In this document: positions 24,601 through 33,933 of the stretch, piece after piece
How the letters are laid out: each line of letters starts with the position of its first letter
Position numbering within the stretch: the first letter of the stretch is position 1
Assembly: GCF_020283565.1 (NCBI RefSeq)
Contig: NC_060060.1
Span: 58,265,257 to 58,329,256, forward strand
From: Trifolium pratense
Taxonomy: Eukaryota; Streptophyta; Magnoliopsida; Fabales; Fabaceae
Length of the DNA: 64,000 bases
Direction of reading: 5' to 3'
Program-made: the position numbers and the translations under genes
Notes under the pieces: generated by a model
The model's database searches: none
Told to the model about the DNA's origin: nothing
What the model saw: the letters and a program-made list of their open reading frames with translations, nothing else

Positions 24601-25208
24601 TTTTAAACTGACAGTGTATCAAAATTGAATTGTATGGAATTTACTTAATAATATAGGTAAAATATTTCAATTTTGTGCAATACTTGTTTTCTTATACATC
24701 CTGTAATTTTTCTTGCACTTGTGAACATAAGGGATACAAAAATGTGATGGAAAATTGCTTGGAGAACACAAGAGTTTTGAAGGAAGGAATTGAGAAAACA
24801 GGAAGGTTTAAAATCGTCTCCAAAGATATAGGTGTACCACTTGTAGCCTTCTCTTTGAAAGACAGTAGCCAACACACAGTCTTCGAAATAGCCGACCATT
24901 TGAGAAAATACGGGTGGATAGTTCCGGCCTATACAATGCCAGCGGACGCACAACACATCGCGGTCCTCCGAGTGGTGATTAGGGAGGATTTCAGCTGTAG
25001 CCTGGCTGAGAGACTTGTTTCTGACATTGTCAAAGTTGTGAATCACTTGGATACACTTCCAAGTGCTCTCTCCTCGAAAAGTGCTCATGTGGCGGTTATC
25101 GCGAGTGAGACAAGTAAGGAAGTTAAGAAAGATATTACAGAGACTCAAGCTGAGATTGCTAGGTATTGGAAGAAGCTTGTGGATGGCAAGAGAGTTGGAG
25201 CATGCTAG
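21666..25208 (+). CDS. GAD: Glutamate decarboxylase (6 exons, 499 aa)
   Basis: Cytosolic PLP enzyme that converts glutamate to GABA and CO2 (GABA shunt, stress and acid response). Exons: 21666-21760, 21849-22053, 22959-23159, 23662-24130, 24353-24405, 24732-25208; all introns GT-AG and the frame closes to 499 aa, the usual plant length. Visible motifs: N-terminal [26 protein letters not shown] with Asp near residue 247, and SGHKYG with the PLP-binding lysine near residue 280. The C-terminus [18 protein letters not shown] keeps the Trp and basic residues of the calmodulin-binding tail that makes plant GADs Ca2+/calmodulin-responsive, though it looks less lysine-rich than the petunia-type tail. 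Introns hold a MITE-like repeat (intron 2), a SINE (intron 3) and a small MITE (intron 5). The gene looks functional. Confidence 0.96.
22060..22370. repeat. MITE-like repeat in GAD intron 2
   Basis: Contains several ttgcagccgta / gctgcaacac motifs in both orientations (about 22145-22330) and complementary agagagatcaagtttctctct in the middle, giving hairpin potential. Ends are uncertain. Confidence 0.4.
23385..23530 (+). mobile_element. SINE in GAD intron 3
   Basis: Shows gagtgtgttcctct, then a B box ggttcgattct, then ggacggtgggatgagacccc, the order seen in plant tRNA-derived SINEs. Related to the copy at 9040-9158. Confidence 0.6.
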
Positions 25209-25489
25209 GCTTATTGAATGTTTGTTGTGTGATATTTTGTTTATGTGCGTCCACTTTGATGTGTGTAAGGATTGTTGTTGCATTGTTTATGCATCTTTGA
25301 ACCATATATTTATTTATGAATGAAAATAATTCTTGTTTTCTTTACCCTTTTGAGTGATGGTTTCGAGAACTAGACCTAGTTTTTTCTTGTTTATTTTCTT
25401 ACTGATCAAAAAAAAAAAATACTTGTTTCCTTTGCATACATATAATAGTAAATTATATATTTTTTTAACAAAACTAATGAATTATATTT

Positions 25490-26785
25490 GTGAGCTTAGT
25501 TGGTAAGAATATTGTATTTTATATGCAGGGTTCGGGTTTGAATTTCGTACACTCCACTTGTTCACCAGGTTAAAATTCAGGTTAAAATTTTAACCATTAG
25601 GATACTTTATATCTTTGTCTTAATTGCATTTTAGTAATTCCAATTAAATTATGTGAAATTTTAGATCTCTTTTGAACTAATTCAGTCTCTCCATCTTTAA
25701 ATTTGAGCAAGCAAATTTGGTCTCAATGACAATTTATTCTAAAATATCAAATTTGAGATAAAATGATTTAATTTATATTTTTATTTCAAAAACCAATTTG
25801 TGACAAATATTAGCACAATTTTTGTTCAATTTAATGTAAAAATTAATAATTTAACTAAATATAGCTTTCAGAATTCAATCTGATGAACACTAACTATTTA
25901 AGTCTGATCTCTAGTTGTAACAAACATTTTTGTTCAACTTTTTTTTTGTTACAATCATTTGTTCGACTTTACTATCTTCTAATCGAATTTTGAACTATCA
26001 AGTTTTATTTTCGAATATAAAAATATTATCGTCTTATCTCTCTCAAATACAGTTTTATTCTGTGATGTATTATCTTGTTCTGTCTTGTACTGTCATGTTC
26101 AGTCTTTTCTATTTTACGAATCAAACGCACCAATAGTTATACCTCATTTTTTTATCCCGTATAGTTATACCTCATTTATTAAAAGGTAATTGTGTCATTT
26201 TTCATGTGTTACTTTCGCTCAATGAAATTAGAGGAAGACTTTGATTCGCTGGTGATTGGCGCTGAACTTTGTAGGGAGGACCACGGTTCGATTCCCGCAA
26301 CTGCGATCGGAGGGGCTGGAAGCACTTGATGCTAAAATTAACCCCCAAATCAGATTAAACTAGTGGTGAAAGCAAAAAAAAATTAGAGGAAGACTAACAA
26401 ATAAGTGGGTTCAGGTAGTTAACGAGCTTCGCTAAAATGAATCATTCGGGAGAATATGAATTTTGCTGAGATGAGATCCATTTTGTGTCGGACTTTATAA
26501 CCTATGCCCGAACTTTGGATTACCAAAATCTTCTACCCTTAAAATAAGAGGAATACATCTTTCATAGATTATTTGTAAATTATAAGTGAGTTTAACTCAG
26601 TTGGTAGGAACTCTCTACTTATCTTTAAAATGAATTTTTTAGCTACTAAGCAACTTGAGAAGCCTTATGTATAAGTATAAAGGCTAGAATTTCAATTTTT
26701 AAAGTTAAATAGTGACAACACCAAAGTTCGAACTTCAATCCTTTATTATATGCATTGTCTCTACCAATTAAGTTACGCTCACGTG
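25490..26785. mobile_element. Cluster of tRNA-derived SINE pieces
   Basis: About 25490-25620 (+): cttagttggtaagaat then gggttcgggtttgaa. 26238-26375 (+): ggtgattggcgctgaa then ggttcgattcccgc and an A-run. 26587-26700 (+): actcagttggtaggaac. 26700-26785 (-): the complement shows aattggtagagacaat and gttcgaac. Three SINE-like families are therefore mixed in the spacer between GAD and the PPR gene. Individual ends are approximate. Confidence 0.5.
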
Positions 26786-27157
26786 ACAATAATCTATTTC
26801 ATAAATTAAAAAGAGCATATAAAAAAATATCACAACTTATTTTTATAAGTTATTTCAAATGGTCGCACAACACTTGTACAAGTTCATATGCTCAAATAAG
26901 CCGATCCAAATAAGCCTATTTGCTTTCACTTTGTTTTTTTGTTTGATTTTGTGCTTTCACTTTCTTTTCTGAATCAAACAGAGGTAAAACCCGTTACACA
27001 GTCCCAAAAATCATCCACCACCACAGTAAGCTCTTCCTTATCCTTCTCTCCATTCCTTATCATTTCCCCGAAAAAATCCACACACACCCATATTTCAAAA
27101 CTGCATCTTTTTCCACCCACCAACTGTTTGTTGTTTTGTTTCTGAAATTTTTCCTCA

Positions 27158-29005
27158 ATGCCTTCAATTCCAAAACGCAAAATCATGTTAATGGGCATGT
27201 TTGATAGGTACATAAATTCTCTCAAAAACCCTTTCTTTTCATCACTAACCCATCATCATAATCATTATCACACTTATCTTTTCAGAAACAAAGCTTTGTC
27301 ACAAGTTGAAACCACACTTCAATCATCAATGTTTTCTGTATTTAAATACTCCACTTATTGTAAATTACCATTATCAAATGCTCATCGTATTCAATTGATT
27401 CAATCTTCATTGCAAATGAACTCTTTTCCTGCATGTCATTTATCCGTTCGCCGGTATTGTTCAGAAACTGTTTCCATTAATCAAGATTTTGGTTGTAATG
27501 TGAGTGATGATGTTGTGGAGGTTAATGGTGTTGTGGAGGTTAATGGTATTGTGGAGGGTAATGGTTTTGAGAGTGATATTGATAAGGTGCATATCACTGT
27601 AATGGATAATTTACTAGGTTTTCACAATATGGAGAAAGCTCTTGAAAATTTGGGTATCCCATTGTCCACACCTTTGGTTACTGGTATGTTGCATAGGCTT
27701 CGATATGATGAGAAGATTGCGTTTCGGTTTTTTACATGGGCTGGTCATCAAGATAATTACTCACATGAGCCTTGTGCTTATAATGATATGATGGATATCT
27801 TGTCTAGTACAAAGTATAAAGTAAAACAGTTTCGGATTGTTTGCGATGTGTTGGATTATATGAAGAGGAACAACAAGAGTAAAGTTCCGGCGGAAGTTCT
27901 GTTGGATATTTTGAGGAAATATACCGAGAGGTATCTGACTCACGTGCAGAAGTTTGCGAAGAGGAAGAGGATAAGAGTTAAGACACAACCAGAAATAAAT
28001 GCATTTAACTTTCTGTTGGATGCTTTGTGCAAGTGTTGCTTGGTTGAGGAAGCTGAAGGATTATATAAGAGAATGAGGAAAATGATAAATCCTAATGGGG
28101 ATACGTATAATATATTGGTTTTTGGGTGGTGTCGGGTTAGAAACCCGAGTAGAGGGATGAAACTGTTGGAAGAAATGATTCAACTAGGTCATAAGCCTGA
28201 CAATTTCACGTACAACACTGCCCTCGATACTTACTGCAAAGCAGGCATGATAAAAGACGCGGTAGAGCTTTTCGAGTTCATGAGGACAAAAGGTTCAACC
28301 ATTTCTTCTCCCACTGCCAAGAGTTATTCAATTCTAATTGTGGCTCTCGCCCAATATGATAGAATGGAGGAATGTTTTAAACTTATGGGGCATATGATTA
28401 GCAGTGGTTGTCTTCCTGACGTCACAACTTACAAAGATATAATCGAAGGTATGTGTTTGTGCGGTAAGATAGATGAAGCTTACAAGTTCTTGGAAGAGAT
28501 GGGAAACAAAGGTTACCCACCTGATATTGTTACTTATAATTGTTTCCTCAGGGTTCTCTGTGACAATAAGAAATCTGAGGAAGCCCTTAAACTGTATGGA
28601 AGAATGATTGAATTGAGTTGTATTCCTAGCGTGCAGACTTACACTATGCTGATTTCGATGTTTTATAAGATGGATGATCCTGACGGAGCATTTGAGACTT
28701 GGCAAGAAATGGAGAAGAGGGGTTGCAGACCAGACACTGATACATACTGTGTCATGATTGAGGGGCTATTCAACTGCAATAAAGCAGAAGATGCTTGTAT
28801 TCTTTTGGAAGAAGTGATAAACAAGGGAATAAAATTGCCGTATAGGAATTTTGATTCCCTGTTGATGCAACTTTCAGTGATTGGTGATCTTCAGGCTATT
28901 CATAAGCTCTCCGATCATATGAGGAAATTCTATAATAATCCTATGGCAAGACGTTATGCTCTAAGCCAGAAGCGCAAGAGCATGAGTTTGAGAGGGAAGT
29001 CATAG
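27158..29005 (+). CDS. P-class pentatricopeptide repeat protein, probably mitochondrial (615 aa)
   Basis: Single uninterrupted exon. PPR proteins bind organellar RNA to guide its processing or translation. From about residue 281 (NAFNFLLDALC) to about 560 there are tandem ~35-aa P-type repeats with typical signatures such as PDNFTYNTALDTYCKAGM, PDVTTYKDIIEGMCLCGK and PDIVTYNCFLRVLCDNKK. No E or DYW extension follows; the protein ends in a basic tail (KRKSMSLRGKS). The N-terminus is rich in Ser, His, Arg and lacks acidic residues early on, consistent with an organelle transit peptide. Several Met codons (residues 1, 10, 12, 14) could start translation. Residues 119-136 are an imperfect threefold VVEVNG repeat. 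Similarity to Arabidopsis At1g73400 is from memory and unsure. Confidence 0.93.
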   Translation: MPSIPKRKIMLMGMFDRYINSLKNPFFSSLTHHHNHYHTYLFRNKALSQVETTLQSSMFSVFKYSTYCKLPLSNAHRIQLIQSSLQMNSFPACHLSVRRYCSETVSINQDFGCNVSDDVVEVNGVVEVNGIVEGNGFESDIDKVHITVMDNLLGFHNMEKALENLGIPLSTPLVTGMLHRLRYDEKIAFRFFTWAGHQDNYSHEPCAYNDMMDILSSTKYKVKQFRIVCDVLDYMKRNNKSKVPAEVLLDILRKYTERYLTHVQKFAKRKRIRVKTQPEINAFNFLLDALCKCCLVEEAEGLYKRMRKMINPNGDTYNILVFGWCRVRNPSRGMKLLEEMIQLGHKPDNFTYNTALDTYCKAGMIKDAVELFEFMRTKGSTISSPTAKSYSILIVALAQYDRMEECFKLMGHMISSGCLPDVTTYKDIIEGMCLCGKIDEAYKFLEEMGNKGYPPDIVTYNCFLRVLCDNKKSEEALKLYGRMIELSCIPSVQTYTMLISMFYKMDDPDGAFETWQEMEKRGCRPDTDTYCVMIEGLFNCNKAEDACILLEEVINKGIKLPYRNFDSLLMQLSVIGDLQAIHKLSDHMRKFYNNPMARRYALSQKRKSMSLRGKS

Positions 29006-29039
29006 TAAGAAATATATTTTCTTAGTTGAGTTTGTGTTA

Positions 29040-29820
29040 CCTTTTGCAAAAACTTGGAAGAGTTACAGTCAGGAGCATTCTTCTAATGTTTGGTTAGACG
29101 AATATTTTCTGAAAGCATGGCAGGTTATAGTATTTACCATTTCAGACGCTGCCTTCAAGCTTGTCCCTGCACTGCATATTGGATCTCATCTATTCTCGTT
29201 TGAAGTTGTCAAGAGAAATTTTGTAAGCTGTTAATAATTACGATAGTTTAATGAGAAATGTTGGTTAGTTAACATCACCATCGTCGGAAGGACAGAGAGG
29301 GTGGCGGCGTCGGACAGAGAGGCCATGACATGAAAGAAGAAGATGGAACGCGCAGGACAAAGAAGAAGGCGACTGAGTTTATTTCTTTTATTTTATTTTA
29401 ATTAAATAAATAGTTAATTTGAACTTTTTTGATCACAGCCTTTGAAATCTTTTTATCCACATGTCACACATGTAACAATTGGACTGGGTTAAATGGAAGT
29501 AGGCTAAATGGAGCATACCTGAACTCGAAGTGTTTTACTTATTTAAATCATGAAGTTGTTATAATCAATACCTGGATTACCGCACTTTACCCATCCTAAT
29601 CCAAATAATTAAGGAGAATGTTAACTTGTGCCCTTAAGGGCACATGTTAAGAAGATAAATGTGGAAAAAATTTATTGAACTTGTGGTGTATTCAATTATC
29701 TAAACATTAAATTCTTTGTATCATTAAATGCTATATTTCTATTTTTAGGTAGCTTAACATGTGCCCTTAGGGCACAAGTTAACATGACCCATAAATTAAA
29801 TTTAGATAATTGTTCCGCAC
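29040..29820. other. PPR 3' flank and spacer
   Basis: Likely 3' UTR up to about 29275. Positions about 29205-29275 are similar to 31048-31112, see the duplication entry. A small element at 29619-29786 has complementary ends (gttaacttgtgcccttaagg / cttagggcacaagttaac). No further gene. Confidence 0.55.
29619..29786. mobile_element. Small MITE with gtgccctta ends
   Basis: Left gttaacttgtgcccttaagg and right cttagggcacaagttaac are inverted copies, with AT-rich sequence between. A single tip-like piece (gcatgtgcccttggggcaca) occurs at about 11530. Confidence 0.6.
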
Positions 29821-29826
29821 TTTAGG

Positions 29827-30806
29827 GAGTGAAACGGGCTCATTGCCACATTGGTGAATTGTATAAAACGGGGATTCATAGCACCCGATTCCTTCAATTT
29901 TCCCGCTGTTTCCTTCAAAAAGATGAATTTTCCATCGTTTTCCCGCTTTTTCTTTCATATCAGTTCACCACCGAGATTCAAACGCAAAAGAGAGAGAAAG
30001 CAAGATGAATGCTCCAACAAAGAAGAAAATTCAGAAGAAGTGCAAAATCAGAGGCTACAATATCAAAATCGAAGCTCTCGGCGAGATTCTCTCCTTCATT
30101 ACACGCTTTGAACCTGATGTACATGACGAAGCCATCGATCTCGTCCTTGATCTGCTTGAAAACGAATCTCGTAATCTCTCACTCTCTCTATCTAATTCTT
30201 TTCTTAGGTTTTTGATTCAATTTTGTAATGTTGAAACAATTTTTCCCCTCTCTTTGCAAAATTGCAGTGAAATCTACTATAATTGATATGGAACCGGTGC
30301 AATGAGTGGTGAATTTGTTACTGGAAGCCGATGCAGAGGAAGAAGCTACTGATAACTTTCTTCCTCTTGTTCTTCCTCCATTGCCGTGATTAATGTGTTC
30401 GATGTTCCTAGATATAGATATGATTCTATCAGTAGGGTTTTGGTTCGTTGATTATTATTATTTTTTTGGTTTGATTTTTTGTTTTTGGCGATGAATATTA
30501 CTGAAATTGATTTGTGAATGTTATTGAATTTTGAATCAGACTTGTTTTGTAACCTTAGGGCAAGTGAAATTAAAAAAAAAAAAAAAAAGAAAGAAGTAGT
30601 ATGATAGAGTTTTCTGGAAATTGAATTTTATTTAGGGCAAATTACCTTTTGAAAGGAACTAAGGAAATCATGATAAAATATTTACCATGAATAATGTTTT
30701 GTCCTTCATTGTTCATATAATTTTCTACGTTGAATACAGTGATTTATAATTTTCGTAAGTTTTTATATCACTGGCTTTGATGGTTTTAGGTTTAATTGTA
30801 ATTTAA
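29827..30806 (+). pseudogene. DPB2: Truncated duplicate of DPB2 (promoter, exons 1-2)
   Basis: Matches the intact gene from about 33765 to 34905: same promoter region, TATA-like tataaaa at 29862, two TTTTCCCGC sites, ATG at 30005 and MNAPTKKKIQKKCKIRGYNI. Exon 2 (from about 30268) carries an in-frame TGA where the intact copy has CGA (reading ...MEPVQ-stop), and exons 3-13 are absent. It could still be transcribed from its copied promoter. At most it would give a short peptide covering the N-terminal domain. Confidence 0.9.
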
Positions 30807-30934
30807 TGGTAGAGATTGACACAAGGTTCATGATAATGACCAATATTTGTTGCATGAAGTTTTTTGCAAGTCTTTGGATATTATCTTTTTTGTCAAGTAG
30901 TCTAATGACTAGAAATTTACCTCTTGAGGTGAAT

Positions 30935-31020
30935 AAGTGGAAGATCTTGGATTCGAACCTCAGCCCTGCATATAAAATCCAATATTCCTACCAATTGAGC
31001 TATGTTCACGGGGACGTCTT
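30935..31020 (-). mobile_element. SINE fragment
   Basis: Minus strand reads catagctcaattggtaggaa then gaggttcgaatcc, A- and B-box-like motifs of a tRNA-derived SINE. Similar scraps occur at 2470-2555 (-) and 45850-45965. Confidence 0.5.
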
Positions 31021-31253
31021 TGGATCTTATATATTTTCTCGTTTTTAGTTGTCAAGAGAAATTTGAAAACTGATAATAATTGCGATAGTTTAATGAGAGA
31101 TGTTGCTTAGTTAACATAACCTAAAAGTGGAAAGATCCATGTTTCCCCATTTGTTGAAAGGGTGGAGTTTCTTGTAAATCACATCATTTTCTTTGAATGT
31201 TTTTGATGTTTTAAAAAGCATATGAAGCCATATACAGAGAGATGTTTTCCATG

Positions 31254-32176
31254 TTAATATTTGTTATCTCGTGTTGTAGCCTTACTTGAAAGCTGTTGTT
31301 TTTCCTGGTGATTTCTTTTTCCTTGACATTCAATATTTGTCAATGCATCTACACACTTATTTGCTTCACGATAAGAATAACACATCTTAATATCCCACTC
31401 TAAATCAAGTACGCGACGAATTTTTTGAACTAATCTCCACCCCATTACTCGGTCTAGAAACCTCCTACCATGGCTGAGTGGGCAAGACAAACACACTATC
31501 ATGATCCTCACCATTCTTCCATTTCCATAGCATGTAGCAGCTAGTAGAAAGTTAAAATGTGTATGTATAAATGTAAGTTAATAGACTTAATTAATTTTGT
31601 CCACTTATTTTCTTTAAAAAGTGAAACTTTAGCCGGTAGTTTTTTTTTAATATCAATTTGTTAGTATTTTAATTGTTATTTTAGTTTTTTTATATCTTAT
31701 CAGGACTTGAATACTAAACTTTCAACTTCTTTAACCCTTAGTTTAACTATAGTTCATGTCAGTTAAACTACTTACCTCACCCTACTCAAGCTACTATACT
31801 ACTTAACCAAAAAATAAGAAAAGACTTACTTAATTTTTATGGGGGCTCAAATAAATATACAATAAAAAATTTCTTACAATAAACATTTATCATAGTATTA
31901 TCATAAAAAAATTTCCTTTTCTTGTGGGGCTTGAGCCTGCAATTAATGCAACATGTGTGCATCCGCCCCTGCTAAGGATTCCCCTAAATTCATCTTGTTC
32001 TTACCGTAATTGGTAAGGATTCGATAATGCTTAACTAGCCAGATAAAACTTTGAATTTTCTCCGGCACTTCAATTCTCCAAATTTTTTTCCACATGGGAT
32101 CATTAGTCTCAATATTAAAAGCACACAGCGAATAACCATTGAAAATTACATTTAATTTTTTTTCTCTCTCATACAT
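31254..32176 (-). pseudogene. Decayed LINE C-terminal region (zf-RVT and RVT_3)
   Basis: On the minus strand, 32176-31943 encodes WRIEVPEKIQSFIWLVKHYR, typical of the zf-RVT domain of plant LINE polyproteins. Then 31514-31254 encodes DIKMCYSYREANKCVDALTN, typical of the RVT_3 RNase H-like end. The two lie in different frames with a non-coding gap, so the element is dead. Confidence 0.75.
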
Positions 32177-32489
32177 CTTTCTATGGAAAACACAAAAAAT
32201 ATATTTTAAATTATCATGTTTTGGTTTTTCTTAATAAATGTAATTTTTGTTTTTTCCCTTGTAAATTGGAACGAAGGGAGTATTATGCAACAACGGAGGC
32301 ATGATGGTTTGTGTGCGGCCAGAAAAGCGTGATTGCATTGTAGTGAGTTATATTTGAACTATTTAATCTTAGTCAAACAATTTAGATTTTAAGTTCAAAT
32401 TTGAAATTTGAAATTTAAAATCAATTAAAATTGACTACATGCAATAAATATGCACTAAACCAAAACCCGAAGATCATACACTAAAAAAC

Positions 32490-32632
32490 ATTGTGGTGAG
32501 TGGGATGAGTAACTCAACATCTTAAGTTAGTCGAGTTAAAAGTTAAGGAGTTAGAGGTCCAGAGCTCAAGTCATGACAAGAAGAAACTAACATAACATAT
32601 ACTAACAACTAACAATTTGCCATTAAAAAAAT
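32490..32632 (+). mobile_element. SINE with A-tail
   Basis: Shares its 3' half (aactaacataacat...actaacaactaacaa, then an A-run) with 62385-62514. Contains ggtgagtgggatgagtaact near the start. Probably a SINE family different from those above. Confidence 0.5.
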
Positions 32633-33054
32633 AAAATAAACAATAAAAAACACGGTGGTGAAAATAGAATGTTCGAAATTTTTTAATTATTTCATTTATG
32701 TGATTATTGAATTATAATTTTTTATTGATTTGACTAAATTAATATAAAAAATTGTATTTTTCTTTTTTCTAATCGGAGTAGTTTGAATTTGACTTAAAAT
32801 GAGTAATTAACTTTAAATATATAAAATAAATAATATCACTATTAATTTGGAAAGATAAAGGACCAAATGGAACAAAAATTAGATAAAAGACCAATATATT
32901 ATAATTAAATTAGATAAAGGATATCCGGTGTAATTTTGTTTAAATTAAAAACAGATATTAAAATACATAGATAACAAATTAATCATGGGTTGTTACAAAG
33001 TTTTTTCACTTCACAAACTTTATATTCATCCTGATGTCAAAGAGACGGGGAATG

Positions 33055-33690
33055 TGCGGAGGAAACTTTCCAGTTCCCCACTTTGAAGTGTCTGCGGGGA
33101 GTTTTTGCCTTCATCCCCATCCCTAGGGAGGAATATTTGTCCCCATCCCCACGGTACCCGCGGAGATCCACGGATATCGAATATTAACAAAATTTCTATA
33201 TTTTTCAGTCAAAATTATGACAATAGGATGACATTATTTTTTCTGTTTTATTTAAAAAAACAAGTATTTTGCATATTTCTTTTTTAAAAATTAAAAATAA
33301 CACATAATGCATTTATAACCAAAAAACATTGCAAAAACATTTGATTACTAATAATCATACAAAACCTAATAGCCAAAATATTCCATAATGTATAGCAAAG
33401 TATGCATAATCATACAAAAATTCATAACTAAAATATCTCAAAACTATCGGAGAAAATAATAGACAGACTCATCAATTACTTTTTTTTTGTAACGATGATA
33501 ATAATAATATAATTAAGTATATATGGACGAATTCGGGGAATTCGCGAGGACGGATGCATCTTCTTCAATTCCCACCATATAGTGGCCACATGAGAGTTTT
33601 TACCTTCATTCTCATCCCCACGAAAAAAATCCTTGTTGCGGGGCAATCCCCGCGCGGATTCGCTCTAACGGATGCATATTTGACATCCAT
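33055..33690. mobile_element. Repeat with GC-rich ends (ccccgcgg type)
   Basis: Left end has tctgcggggagtttttgcc and tccccatccccac. The right end has attcgcgaggacggatgc and ggggcaatccccgcgcgg, around an AT-rich middle. Looks like a non-autonomous DNA transposon, but no clean target duplication was found. Confidence 0.45.
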
Positions 33691-33794
33691 AATCCTGATC
33701 CTTTTTAAGCAGTCATCCTATTTGGTCCAAAAAAAAAAACAGTCCTATTCCTAATCCCTTAAAACGTGCTCATCATTGCCACATCGGTGAATTG

Positions 33795-33877
33795 TATAAA
33801 ACGGGTTTCATAGCACCCGAATCCTAAATTTTCCCGCTGTTTCCTTCAAAAAGAGGAATTTTCCATCATTTTCCCGC
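33795..33877 (+). promoter_or_regulatory. DPB2 core promoter: TATA box and two E2F-type sites
   Basis: TATAAA at 33795-33800 is followed by TTTTCCCGC at 33829-33837 and 33869-33877, just upstream of the ATG at 33934. TTTCCCGC matches the plant E2F/DP binding consensus found in S-phase genes. Both sites are also present in the duplicated promoter (29898-29906, 29938-29946). Function is inferred. Confidence 0.65.
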
Positions 33878-33933
33878 TTTTTCCTTCATATCAGTTCACC
33901 ACCGAGACCCAAACGCAAGAGAGAGAAAGAAAA

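Noticed and set aside
29034..29234. 66-codon plus-strand frame just after the PPR stop.
   Set aside because: No recognisable domain; most likely PPR 3' UTR.
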